From NCBI GenBank assembly GCA_023101725.1, contig JALJCO010003968.1, positions 310,001-374,000 on the forward strand: DNA of 64,000 bases. Reading direction: 5' to 3'. The stretch's first letter is position 1, and the number at the start of each line of letters is the position of its first letter. The notes beneath the pieces are model-generated. The model ran no database searches and was not told the DNA's origin. It was given only the letters and a program-made list of their open reading frames with translations. The translations under genes were made by a program, and so were the position numbers. This DNA is from Atherinomorus stipes (taxonomy: Eukaryota; Chordata; Actinopteri; Atheriniformes; Atherinidae). Below are positions 47,201 through 59,675 of the stretch, piece by piece.

Positions 47201-48029
47201 ACAATTGCCCTTTAGTTAGTGCTGGAAAGACTGATGAGTTTTAAAGCTCCAATAGTGCACAAACATCTGTTAAATTGCTGCCATTGATAATCATCACAAC
47301 TACCGGCAAATTGCTGCATCTTATCATGGGCAATTAGCAAAATACGGAACTTCTAAAAACACCCTCTGGCTGTCTTTTCTTTTCCTGAACTTCCCTCTTT
47401 CTTTCTGTTTCTCGCCGTCAGCTGCTCAAACATATGTGGCCTGATGGCAAGGGATGCCTCTTCAAGTGAATGCCCATTGAAGGAAGCTATTTTACCAAAT
47501 GCCAAAGTCATTGAGTTGCTTCATTTCCTGTCAGATAAGCGGCCACAAAGAGCTCTCTTTTTTTCCCCTTCCTTCCCAAACTACTTCTAACATCCCAACA
47601 TCCTCCTCTCTTCCTCCTCGCTCCCCTCCTACTCCTCTTGTTAGTTGATAAAGAACGTTGTAATGTCAGGAAGGACACACATTCCTCACAATGTACTCAC
47701 GATCTCTGAGGAGTTGGCCCATTGCTTTCTTTATATACTTGTGACACATCAGAGGGAAGAAGAGAAAGGTGGGAATAAAGGAGAGATGCAAAGATGAGAG
47801 GACCGGTGATATCCTCCTGATTGAAGCTTTTTCCACATATTATCTTTGAGAACTGTCAGCACAATAAGTCATTACCAACATCTAGTGGAGATGACCAGTA
47901 CATGTGATGAGCAGTCTATTTGCACATATTTCAAATGAGAAATACAAATCACATATTTGTATTTGTAATATATGAGAACATTATTTTCCACAGCAATGAT
48001 GACCATGATGATGATTCCAAATGGATCAT
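41218..48029. other. Intergenic, mostly single-copy-looking DNA
   Basis: A T-rich run lies at 41307-41343 and a TTTTC run near 46580. Few recognisable transposons. Stretches such as 45030-45110 and 47240-47350 have the mixed, TAAT/ATTA-containing look of conserved non-coding DNA; this is impression only. No gene supported. Confidence 0.45.
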
Positions 48030-48275
48030 TTTCTAATGTTTTGGTTAAAAAAAAAAAGCGGAGTTGACTTAGTTTTATGATAAATGTGTAAGTTAGTGGT
48101 TTCTTTAAATGAATCAGCAACTCTCCTCTGTGGAAAAATCAGCTCTGAGGCCCAAACTTGGCAGAGCTCTGATTGTAACCTCTCACAGCTCCTTCCCAAC
48201 ATCCAAGGTGCACTTAAAAAAAAAAAAAAAAAAAAACTTTATGTGATTGCTCTGCTGGAGTCAAAGCTAGCAAGT
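48030..48275 (+). repeat. Local duplication, copy A
   Basis: Matches 49720-49945 in the same orientation, offset about 1690 bases. Shared blocks include GAGGCCCAAACTTGGCAGAG and CTCTCACAGCTCCTTCCCAA. Copy A carries an extra poly(A) run (about 48215-48236) absent from copy B. Coding is unlikely. Confidence 0.85.
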
Positions 48276-49719
48276 TTTCTAAATCTGCTCATAGATGAAG
48301 CATCTTGCAATGCTTGTTAATAATCAGTAAGTGAAGAGAGGACCAATGATGCACAACAAATTAAACCTGCTATCATGCATGATTTTTGAGAATCATGTCC
48401 AGGCAATACGAACATATACAGTTAGTGGATAAAAATACATTTTCAAGTACAATAACTCTCAATATGATTAGTTTTTATTTAGTTTATGATTCATGTGAAA
48501 GGTATGATGTAAGAAATGTGTTGCAATTATGATTATGTTGTCATAAATTTGTAAATACCTCATTATAACCATTAAGTTACCAGATCTTGTACTGTAATCT
48601 CACCACCTTTTAGTCTGTTTCCTATCTAACCGATATATGACATATTAGTTTGGGTTTGTTACCTGAAAAAAATTGTTATCGACAAAACACAACTTTGGTT
48701 TCCTGTGAAGAAAAACTGATTTGACCATTAAATTATTTCTCTAAAGTTCTGCTTCTCTGGGTGATGATAAGAAAATGTCTGGGCTGCATAAGAGCATGGC
48801 TTGAGAAATAGGTCCATGTTCATTGTGGATGTAAAAGGACTGTTAAGGCAAGAGACTGTCCTCAAAAAGAAGTCCCAGAAATTGTTGAGCAAGCAATGTA
48901 ATTACAATCACAGAGTATAAAAGATATAGACATAGACAATGTGACATCAGCTCTTTGTCAACACCTATTTTGAGGCCACACTTTACCTGCATTTCTCCAA
49001 ATGGAACCATGAACATTATAATGTGCTAAATAATGCACGGAACTGTCATTTGGATCATAAACATGCTTACAGACGGAATCATTTGAGATAAGAAGCGAAG
49101 AATTTTATATTTCCTTTTTGCACTAAATGTCGGTTCCTCGCTTGCCATCAGCTAAAACATTCAAGCTCTGATTTACAAAGAGTTCAAATATATTGTTTTA
49201 ACTTTTGAGACACCAATGCTACAGGTGCGTTTCACATAAGGGTCATCAAGGCAAGCTAAGATAAAAAATCAACCTGATTATTCATTTGGACCATTCTTTG
49301 TGTCCCAGTATACATCCACAAAAGTTTTAGTTTGTGATTCTCCATTTTAAACTAATGATTCAGCGTTTTTAATTTTGGAACCATGACATACTGTCCATTA
49401 TTCCCTTGTCCCCACAGGCTGAAACCTCACATTTCTTTAGTCATTATTTTTTCCACAACCATAATATGAATCCTCTTGCTAATCATGTCAACAAAGAGTC
49501 TCTTTTGGACCAACGATCTTTCCTTAAAACTAACCAAACTGTTATTGTGAGTAAATCTAACCACACAAATGTAAAACATTTCTGCCATTTAACATTCCAG
49601 TGGGTCAAAGTCAGAGAAGCCATGTGACCTGAAGTTCATTCGCACATAGATGACAATAAGAACTATTATAAGATAACTGCATTCACTGCAGCCACAATAG
49701 TAATGATAATCATTCTCAA
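48276..49719. other. Intergenic DNA between the two duplicate copies
   Basis: AT-rich, no gene or clear repeat ends seen. Confidence 0.45.
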
Positions 49720-49945
49720 TGGATAATTTGTAAATGTTTTAAATGAGAAAAAAAGTCCTTACTGTTATAATAAATGTGCAACGAACTGGTTTCTTCAAAT
49801 GAATCAGCTATTATGCTTTGTGGAAAAAGCAGCTCTGAGGCCCAAACTTGGCAGAGTTGTGCTGGTAACCTCTCACAGCTCCTTCCCAACATCCAAAGTG
49901 AACCTTTATGTGATCGCTCTGCTGGAGTCAACACTGGCAAGTTTT
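49720..49945 (+). repeat. Local duplication, copy B
   Basis: Direct repeat of 48030-48275, roughly nine bases in ten identical over the best blocks by eye. It includes TTTATGTGATCGCTCTGCTG, which matches copy A directly after that copy's poly(A) run. Confidence 0.85.
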
Positions 49946-52900
49946 CTAAGTTTAAACTTGATTGTAAATTACATGCACAGCACAACAAAAATACCTCTGT
50001 GTCTCCAGCAAGCCAACATTTCAAAAATCTCCCCAGAGGCAACTTTTGGATGTCTTGTGACCAAAAAGCTCAATAAAAAAGCAGGCTTGGTACTCAGCCC
50101 CAAACCATTAGCACTGAGTGGAGGCACTCGACGCGGTACACAGGCGTTAATTGCCTCGTTGCTTGTAACTTGGAATCCTTTTTTAATGTTGTTGCTTTTG
50201 TAAACAAGGTCATTTGAAATGGATTGTAAACACCTGTGTGCTGGAAAATATAGTCTGTGATCAGGATACTTGATCGCTGAACAGTTTGTCCTGTCCTGAT
50301 AAGTGTAATGCCATCCATGTGTTTGTCCAGACTGGCGATCTGTGTTATCTCACAGAAGCTTTTGCTCCTCAAATGTCCATTTGAGGATCTTTTATCATTT
50401 TATTCTCTTTAATCTTGAAACCATGCTTTGGTTTCTTACTCATCCTCTTTTTTTTAAACCTGAAACGTGTCTGCAAACCCTCTCCAGATGCTCCAGCTGT
50501 TGTCGCTGACAAAAAGACAAGTAAGGCTATCCAATAACAGCAGCATATGGCAACATTATTACCTTGTACTCTGTTATCATTGCTTTTCCTTTATTATCAA
50601 AGACTGGCTTGAGTTTTTGTTTTCTATTCCTGCATTAAAAAACTTCACTTTGTAATATTTACAGCTCACAGTTAAGTGTTTTTAATCTACAACTCCAAGT
50701 CTAAAAGAGAAGGGAATCTGTGTAAATGTGAATAAGACAGGATTTCCAAATCATTATAGAATATATTCCTCTTTATCAATGACACACAAAAAATGGGAAT
50801 TAAGAAAACTTATAAACTTTTTCATTTCTGGCAGCAAAATAAATTTACACGCAATAAACAATGAACATCATAATTTGACCCTCTTTTTTTCAATATTATC
50901 AATTTAATGCAATGTGTGAAGAATTTGAAAATTACAGCACTGACTTTTTATTTGCATTTAACCCACTTTTTTAGATAACAGTTAAATCTAACTTTCATCG
51001 CATCAACATAAACTATTATACGTAGTTGCCCTGCTGATGCTGCAGGAAAGATGGATACAGTATATGAAGGACAAGCAAACGCAGCATCACATATGAAGCA
51101 TTCCCAGTTTGGCTCCTATCAAAATGGCTGAGATGTTTGTGGCTTTGTGATTAAGCTGCTGCAAACCACACAGCCCAGGGAGAGTAAACCAAAAGCCAGA
51201 TACAGGCAGCCTGGGCAACAACAGTGGCATATTAGTAATTACCCCAAGACAAAATGTCCGTCATTTGTGTGCAGCCCACATTCAGGCAATTCAGCTTCTC
51301 AGCACATGGAATTATGTCTGGGAGGTTTGGGATAATATAATGCAACCATTTGACAGCCCTGAATTGTCTGGAGGAATTCAAATGACTTTTTCTTTTTGTA
51401 AAAACCTGCTTATGTAATTGATGTTGAAACTTTTCGTCTTGTTATTTTCTTCTTGCACGGTCAATTACAAATCACCTGGTAGTTGGACTTCAAAGCAAAC
51501 AACAAATGGATATCTACGGCATCATTTCTTACCAATCCTCTGTGAATCCCCTTCTGACCAGTAGGACCTTGTCTGGAAGGGAAAATAACCATCTGTCCAG
51601 CAAATGCTTCCATATGGACACAAAGAGTGGACCACATTCTTGTGGAAATGAAAGCCCTTCCTTTAATCTAAGAGACATAATCAATAAGTGATAAGGCCTG
51701 TAGCCACAGGGCAAAGCAGGAGTTTGAAGATAACTTAAGACAAGATTAGTGATGGGACAAAATGAGGTGATGGGGGTGATGTTGAATTAAAACATTATGC
51801 AAGGAGGACTGGAATTACTTGCTTGGTAATTGTGGGGTCCTATCAGTTCTTCAGATCACTTCCTGCGAGCTTTGCTCAAGTGATCTTCAAGTCTTAAAGT
51901 GATCATTGTTTTTATCTGGAAGGAATGCTAATTAGAGTTGTAAAGAAGCCAATCCTTGCCAGGATCACCGAAATACACCATGTGGTCAGTTTAAATAAGC
52001 CACCAGATGCCTTCAGAGCGACTGTTATGCAAAAGAGTACAAATTCAAAATGCAATCCCAACATAGCAAACATTCACCAACAGACAAAAACAAGGATAAT
52101 AGCCTGGACAATTAGTATGGTTTATGGCTGAGACTATAGAGAAGGGCTGAAATGTACATTTCAACAACAGTTAGACTGAGGCTTCTGAGCTTAATTCAAC
52201 CCCCCAGGGAATGTGCTGAGTGGGACATTTGATGCGCACAATCACCAAAGTAACGGGCATTTTAAATCAACGTGTCAACCCAAATTTCAGTAGGGATTCA
52301 AAAATAACGGCAATGATAGAGGGAGGTTTTCGGCTTGGCTTTGACTCACGCTACTATAAGCTAAAGGACAAGAATTACATGTGAGTGCCAGGAGAATTTG
52401 TTCATCTCTGAAGCTGTTTCTAATGATATGGAGTGACCCAGACGAGTGCTACTGGTCTTAAAGTTCCTAAAAATAAAGATGCTTATTTGAAATCCCACAT
52501 TTGGGACATGAACATAGAGTGGTAAACTGTGACACCAGCCAAGGAGTCTAATTTTTTCTCTTATGGTTGAAAATTCACTCCAAGAAGCTTGGTATCTTTT
52601 ATAATAATAAACATGGAAATATGTCATTTGACATCTGTGTTACACGTGACAAACGGGACAGTCTTGTGCTGCTCAGCTGTAAAAATTTAATTATTTTTCC
52701 CTTTCCTCCAATCCCAAAAGAAGAAATGAAGAGATAAAATACCCACTTATTTTTTATCTATCATGATGCTAGTGGCTTCAGGATAATGTTAAATGCAGAA
52801 GTGGTTCTTTCAAACAAATACATGTGTAGCTTGTGGTTTGTAACACCAGGGGCATCTGAGAAAAGATCTTTTGGATGTCCACAGTTTACCAAATTACGGG

Positions 52901-55366
52901 AAAAGATGTCATGCCTAATAAACGTAATTTTTTGTCTGGCTGCGGCTGGAGGAGGGTGTTGGGGTGTGTGCATATGTGTGATTTATACCTTTCTCTTAAA
53001 AGAGAGTTGTGAGAGTGACAGTAATATGATGTTTCCCACCCACAACGGAGGAACACACACACAGTCAGCAACCTCAACATGAATGTTTGCTGTGACCATA
53101 GGGTGTTCCCAATCATTTCCTTACCCACAACATAGACGATGAGCATGCTGTTTGGTCCTATGAGTAAAAGGACCACGCAATGTATAAGGGAACAAGCAGA
53201 TTTAAGTTAGTGTTTGCTGAAGTTGTGATATTAAGACCTTTTAAACTGCTCTTTTAAGTCCAGTTTATCAGCAAATGCTGTGATAGAAGAGGAGATGAGC
53301 TGTACTCGCGCCTACAAAGCAAAGTGAACTTGACCACTTTACTCATTTACATTCACTTGGTGTTCCCTTTTGTCAGCTCATTTAGGGCTCCTTAGATGTT
53401 GGTGTAAACAAATCAACATTTAGATAGAGTACTAATGTGCTGCTGAGATGGCCCTCAGATGATAACTACCTTTGATATGACCCCCTGCAACTCTCACTGT
53501 CCCCAGCTTAGCCCCACCAATAGGGGCAAGACAATCCAATCCATTTGCCCCCTAAAGAGATCAAAGCCTGTTCCTTCTCTGCTCCACTCTATCACCAAGG
53601 ACTCCACCTTTGTAAAGTCCTTACACAAATGAGATTGCACATCAGCTTTGCCTTTGGTGGAGTGAAAGACAGTGTTTTTGAAAGGATGGAAAACAAGCAG
53701 AGACATTAAAGAGTTTGAGTGTTGAGGGAGAAGATATTGACTGGGGGAGGCGAGATGACACGAAAGGAGTGGTGAGTGGTGAAAAGCTCTGATTAAGGCC
53801 TGATGACTCTTAATGGGACAATGGCTGAATCACTGGGACTATTAATGTGCCTTTGTCAGATAAAATGCTACCCCGTCGAGTAAACCTTTGCCATTACACA
53901 ACAACAGGGTCTTTTGATGTTCCTGTACAAAGATATTTGTTCATGTCTCTCAGAGATACAGTCATCTCCTGTTGAGGATGTTTTTCAGTATGAACCATGA
54001 GCTCAGAGACTTCTATTTCCTGCTTCCCAAAAAAGTGATTGCCTGTCTGATGTGAGCATACTGAATGGGTATGGTCAGCGGCAGTTTCGTACTGATGGCA
54101 TGCACTTCTGCTGGATGTTGCAAGTTAAATTGTCTCTTCTAGGAGCTGTGACTTATTTTTCAAAGCATGGTTTCTGTGGCCCCTTCTGTTCAATCAGCTG
54201 TGATAATTGACTGGGACTCAAAAAGCCTGTCATCTTTCAGCATTATATAACTTTATATCTGCCTTAGTTTTCAAACAACTATCTCCCTCTGCAAAGCTTT
54301 TTTTTTTTTTTTACTTTCTTTGAAACTTTGTAAATAATAAGTAAATTACATGTGCGAAGCAGCTTTGCGCAATGTGGTTGTGGCTAAGGCAGACTTTACA
54401 TAGCAGCTAGGAGCTGAGCCAGTTCTGGCCCTGGCCCTTGTCCTAGTCACAGCCTCAGGCCGCCAGCAGCAAGCTTCTGGACCAACCATAATGAAGAGTA
54501 GGCATTTTTATCCCCAGATGAAATTCTGCCCCCCTCTCTGTGCATCTGTTTGCTCCCTTGCTTGTCTGGTATAGCCGGCAGACATTGCTTATTGGGATAT
54601 TATTTGTAAAAACAACGGTCAGATTATTTGTTCGCACTGAAGACATTGCAGCTGTGTAGGTATTGGATATGGTACAACTGAAGAGAGTGTGGGAAACAAC
54701 CTGAAGGATACAGGTGGTGGAGAGTGGACTGTAATGCCAGTGTGGTCCTTCAGTCCTGCTGCCACTGGGCTTTCTGAAAGAACTGTAGAAAATTTAAACT
54801 AAAACATGTGCATCAGTCCAGAGGGCAACAGAGCATTGCAAAACACCATCTATAGTGACATGCTATTTCCTTCTTTACTTGGTTTCATGTTGCGTTACTA
54901 CACAGGACACTTATACTGTATAATTACTTGTTTCTGTTTTAGTCCAGGATACTAACAGATTTCAGGCCTTTACAGTTGAGGGACATTTCCTTCATGTGGT
55001 AAATGGCCTCAGAAATAGTATGATTTCATCAGAGAGGGACCTGAGACCACAGGCGAAATATTAATAGGAGATAAAAGGAACACCACGGTGGATCAAAGAA
55101 GTCATCCATTAGTCTCCCCCGGTGAGCGTATCCAGTCTCAGAAGAAATCTTTGTTTGGGCATCTCCTCAATAGGATCCCTTACAGAAGTCCCTGTGGACT
55201 TGTGTCAAAATTGAGGTATTCTATAAATATCTTGCATCATATTACTGAGCAAGATTCTCAAAATATTAATCTTTTCTTTATATATTGGCAGGAAAACAGG
55301 AAATGGATGCGGCAATTCTTGAAACATGCAGAAGCAGATATGAGGAGAATATTGGAATAAGCAGGA
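49946..55366. other. Intergenic, repeat-poor
   Basis: No gene. Within it, 51854-51904 holds three copies of the octamer AAGTGATC/GATCACTT. A poly(T) run is at about 54300. The block at 55263-55366 leads directly into the TGGA minisatellite. Confidence 0.45.
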
Positions 55367-55533
55367 ATGGATGGATGGATGGATGGATGGATGGATGGAT
55401 GGATGGATGGATGGATGGATGGATGGATGGATGGATGGATGGATGGATGGATGGATGGATGGATGGATGGATGGATGGATGGATGGATGGATGGATGGAT
55501 GGATGGATGGATGGATGGATGGATGGATGGATG
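55367..55533. repeat. (TGGA)n minisatellite, about 42 units
   Basis: An essentially uninterrupted tetranucleotide array, followed by GATGAGTAG. Both strands are open through it (repeats of WMDG on one strand, HPSI on the other), which explains the long spurious open frames. It follows a GGAATAAGCAGGAATGGA lead-in of the kind seen at retrotransposon tails in fish. Confidence 0.97.
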
Positions 55534-56229
55534 AGTAGTTTTCCAGGTTTCTTGATGTACATTTTCAGGCTGTTCAGAATTATTCCAGACAATATTGAGG
55601 TCCAGGCTCTGGAAATAACTCTGTGGTTCCATTAACTGTTTGCTCAGTTCGTGTTTAATTTGGTGCACTCCAGCCTTCCACTCCAGTTTTACATCCTGGT
55701 TCCTTGACAGCCACCTTTGCAGTGAAGACCACATTCAATAAGACTGTCCAGTTTCCTAAATATACCCATTTTTCTTTTACTAAACGTTCTTTGGGAATCA
55801 CCATGTTAGTGCAAATCTACTCCATGTTTGTCAAACATAGTTTTCAATGGCGTTATTTTTTTTAGATTCAAGGAAAAAATAAGAGTAACTTTAAAAAAAA
55901 CACACAACTTGCAACAACTTTGCATTCAGTAAAACATTTTTTGAATGTTGGTGAGTTTCAGTGATGCTCATTAAGAATGATCCCCCTTTTCTATTAGTCT
56001 TTTAACTGATTTTATTTACTCTTTTATTCCTTTTGTTTTAATATTATTTATTCTATATTGCTTTTAAGAATTTGAATTTATTCGACTTTTATGTATATCA
56101 TTTTATCGATTACCATGCTATTTGTCTTTGTACATTTTATTATTATTTTATTCTTATGTGTTATTGCTAAACACTAAGTTTTTACAGTACATATTTTCTA
56201 GTCATTTATAATTACAGCATTTATTGTCT
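55534..56229. other. Intergenic, AT-rich
   Basis: Nothing recognised. Confidence 0.45.
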
Positions 56230-56723
56230 GTTTTTTTTTTAACTGTCTTTTAGTCCTTTTGCTTTTAGCTCCTGTGTCTCCTCATGGGGGTCCTCCTCAT
56301 TGGGAGTTGTGTCTGGTCTGCCTGTGGGATGCTGTCTTGGGGATCCCCTGAGCCAGGAAGACTGGGGGACTCCACACCATGTGCGGGACTTACCCTGGTC
56401 TGTTTGGGTCGGGGTGATCTCTCTGGTAGCGCTCCCTGTGGCTTCTGACGGTGGCACATCTTGGCATGGATGGCCCCCTATAGGTGGTTTTTCCTCACCT
56501 GGATCCTCAGTGCTTTGCCATGTTATTAGACTTTCTTGCTGGGTGCTGTTTCTGTGTGCGTGCGTGCATGTTCATGTATGTGTATGTGGGTCTTTATGTG
56601 GGGGTGGGAGGGACAGGGATTTCATGTTTTTTGTTGTTTTTATTGTTGTTAAGCACTTTGTGTTGCATTTTATTTGTACAGTATGAAAAGTGCTATATAA
56701 ATAAAGTTTGACTGCTTGATTGA
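56230..56723 (+). mobile_element. Probable LINE 3' end fragment
   Basis: A GC-richer block ends in AAGCACTTTGTGTTGCATTT, then GTGCTATATAAATAAAGTTTG and a short TTGA-type tail (about 56650-56723). This ending is a familiar teleost non-LTR retrotransposon 3' terminus. The upstream boundary is approximate and no reverse-transcriptase coding is present. Confidence 0.55.
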
Positions 56724-56989
56724 GGTGTCACTGCATGTTGCTAAACGAGATGAAACAGTCGGCTGCATGATTTGAGTTGTTTTCACACATGAACACTGGA
56801 AAAGTTGGGATGCTACGTGCTAAATTTGGCCCAGACTTTGTCTGCATTTGCTGTTAACAGATAGCTATTTTGTGTTCTTTGTGCACTCTTAATCCCTGTT
56901 TCAACTCTCAATCTGTCATGTATTGATGCTTGGTAAGGTAAAGGTTACCTGCAGAGTGTCACTTTTGGATGTGCAGGTTTTCTAATAGA

Positions 56990-57245
56990 ATAAAAGAATA
57001 TAAACTTTATTAATCCCAATTAGTTTGCCAATTAGGAAATTCATTTTCTGCATTTAACCCATCTCAGGTTGAACCTGACAGCAGTGGGCTGCTAATTAAA
57101 GCGCCCGAGGAGCAGTCGATGGGGGTTAAGGAGCTTGCTCAGGGGTCCACAGTGGTTCATGGTGAGTGCCGTGTCGGACACTCAAACCCGGGTCTGCCGC
57201 ACCAAGGCCCGCAACATTACCACTACGCTTTCCACTCCCCAATGC
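56990..57245. mobile_element. Retrotransposon 3' fragment (LINE/SINE-like)
   Basis: Contains AACTTTATTAATCCC, CTGCATTTAACCCATCTCAG, GCGCCCGAGGAGCAGTCGAT, AAGGAGCTTGCTCAGGGGTC and an AACCCGGGTCTGCC block, in the order seen in a common fish dispersed repeat. No coding capacity. Family name not assigned. Confidence 0.6.
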
Positions 57246-57321
57246 TGATAATGGAACAGCTGTTGGAAATTGCAGGTAAAAAACAAAAAAGGAACAATGA
57301 AAAAGCAGCAGTCTGAACTCA

Positions 57322-57548
57322 AACAGAATGGGCTTTATGCACATATCCACTACTTCCTGAACTTAGTACTGCACCTTTGTTTCCTGCCTTTCAAGATTGG
57401 ATGAACTGATTAATCCAGGTGTGTCTGACCATTTGCTGAGATCAGACACAGCTGGATTAATCAGTTTATCCAATCATGAAAGACAGGAAACAAAGGTGCA
57501 GTACTAAGTTCAGGAAGTAGTGGAGATGTGCATACAGCCTATTCTATT
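57322..57548. repeat. Foldback element, about 227 bp
   Basis: Left arm 57322-57427 pairs with right arm about 57444-57548, with only about 16 bases between them. Blocks such as CACTACTTCCTGAACTTAGT and AAGGTGCAGTACTAAGTTCA are exact or nearly exact complements. Non-autonomous; superfamily unknown. Confidence 0.88.
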
Positions 57549-57571
57549 GCTTTAGAGGGTGTAAAAACAAG

Positions 57572-57745
57572 GGTGGCCAAGTCCAGTCCTCAAGAGGCAC
57601 AATCCTGCAACTCCTAGATGCACCCCTTCTCAAGTACACCTGAATTACCTCTTACGCATGTCAGCCAGTCATTTGATTCAGGTGTGTTGGAGAAGGCATG
57701 CACCTAAAAGTTGCAGGATCATGGGTTAGGACTGGACTTGGCTCC
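57572..57745. mobile_element. Short inverted-repeat MITE (GGCCAAGTCCAGTCC ends)
   Basis: The left end GGTGGCCAAGTCCAGTCCTC is answered by GGACTGGACTTGGC at the right (57730-57743). GATTCAGGTGTGTTGGAGAA and GCAACT/AGTTGC blocks pair inside. A widely dispersed teleost repeat in my recollection. Confidence 0.75.
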
Positions 57746-58003
57746 TGGTGTATAAGCTTACGCATTACTTATGCAATGGACATTACTCGTGGTACTATGC
57801 AGTGGGATGACAGCTCCCTGGCCTGCACATTAAAAACTGACACCAAATGCTCTTGACCAAGAATCAGTATGTGGTGAGATGGGGATAAGAATGCATTGGC
57901 TCTCACAGCGTGAAATATGAGGGAGAGGAAGTAATTATACCTTAAAATTAAAAAGTAAAATGTTGTTTCACAGAAGCCGAGCTAAACCACAAAAACATGT
58001 ACG

Positions 58004-58006
<3 letters not shown>

Positions 58007-58048
<42 letters not shown>

Positions 58049-58065
58049 TATATATACTGTATATG
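58007..58065. repeat. (TA)n microsatellite
   Basis: An AT alternation with a palindromic ACAGTATATATACTGT interruption at its right end. Confidence 0.93.
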
Positions 58066-59563
58066 TGTGTGCACACATTTTTTAAAATTATTATATTTAA
58101 AGTTTTCTTAAAGTAGAACATTTTATTAATTTATTTTTTCTATTCTTGCTAGACAGAAAAATGTTTCTTCTCTGGTTGCACAACAATATCAGATAGCACA
58201 GAAGAAAATGACTCCATTCCTTATTCTAATTTATTACCCAAATAAACATTTTACTAATAAATTTATGGTCTTAATTGCTTAGTTCAAGTGCTCCTCAGTG
58301 CAGCATGATGTTTATTGTGTAAATTATTGTCCAATTTATAGTTCCAAAGGCAATAAAACAGAATATGCTGCTGGACAGGTCTAACTTGTCTTGTTAAGTG
58401 ACACCACAGAAGCATGCATATCTTGGTTTCAAAAAGATGGCCACCTGCAGCCAAAATATCAAACTTGTGGCTTAATAAAAGCAAATATGCGATGTTACTG
58501 TGGCCACATCTGTCATTCAGTCCAGAATAATGTATAACTTCCTCCACAGTTTTACAGTAACTCTTCAAAGATCCTGACTCCAGTTTCCCAGCACACTGAC
58601 ATGTGATGTTGATTCTCCCATCACACTGTCAGGAGTCTGAAATGACGTTTAACCTCTCAATTTTGGGTTCAAATGTGCATAAGGACAAAGGAAAAGGTAA
58701 CCAACAACAAAGACACAGGAAGCAAGCGAGAATAATTGTCACTGGTAAGTTTCCTGGAAGGTAACATGAAACCCAATCAAGGTACAGCTCGTCATCACCT
58801 CACTCTGTGAAGCCCTTGTTTGCCTTGCTATGTTGACATCACTCAGGACTAAAATAAGTGGAACAAACCTGTTCTCCACCTGCATTCACACACTCAACAC
58901 ATTGTGCTGAATGAGTTGCCCTTTGTTTAATTATTATTTCCCAAGGACAGGGAGATTTACCTTTATTGCTCAATCAGGCAGATTGTCATCTCACAAAGAT
59001 GAATAGTGTGCATTGTGTTTCTTTTCTATGCAGCGATCAGTGCCAGCAACCAGAAGTTTGACACCTCCATGTGAAATGTTGTTTCTGCAAAGGCTCGGTT
59101 TTGATCCAAATGCTCATTCCAGAAGTATGCCATCTCTTTCATCTGACAAAATAACATGCATTGCGTTTGTGTACTCTGCCTCATTTCTTTTCGCTTTTGA
59201 TCTCTGATGGTTCACTCATGAATTTGTTAACTCTGGGATGTCAGTCAAGGGTGTTTGGCAGCAGCGTTAGAATAACAATCATAGATATAGCAAGTAGTCA
59301 AGTTAATAAAAGGTTTATTGTTAATCTTAGATCATGTGGGGAGATAGTACATTTTAAGAATGGTGTAAACAAATACTTTGGTTTTTATTACCTATTAAGT
59401 TGTATAACACAGTTCACTTGCCAAATATCTAAAAGCTAGCCTATGTTTTGGCTTGTATTTGGTACATTCAAAGGAAATATACAGTGCTATGAGATGTGTG
59501 TGTTGTTCAGATAAATATTTGTTTTACATGTCAAGCCAATTAAAACACATGCCAGTGGATTTG

Positions 59564-59675
59564 CTGGTTCATATTGGTGCTATGGCAGCACCAAATGCTA
59601 ATAGCTGGGTGTGTCACTGCTGATTCATATTGGTGCTATGGCAGCACCAAATGCTAATAGTTGGCTGTGTCACAG
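59564..59675 (+). repeat. Two tandem 56-bp units
   Basis: TTCATATTGGTGCTATGGCA starts at 59568 and again at 59624. The units differ at only a few bases (AGCTGGGTG against AGTTGGCTG near their ends). Each unit contains the palindrome-like GGTGCTATGGCAGCACC. Confidence 0.95.

Noticed and set aside
55367..55533. CRISPR-like regular array
   Set aside because: The unit is four bases with no spacers, in a vertebrate genome; a simple satellite.
55258..55734. Frames of 104-158 codons with HPSI or WMDG repeats
   Set aside because: Created by the TGGA minisatellite, which has no stop in most frames.
58007..58065. AT alternation as a replication origin or promoter
   Set aside because: Ordinary TA microsatellite; no supporting context.
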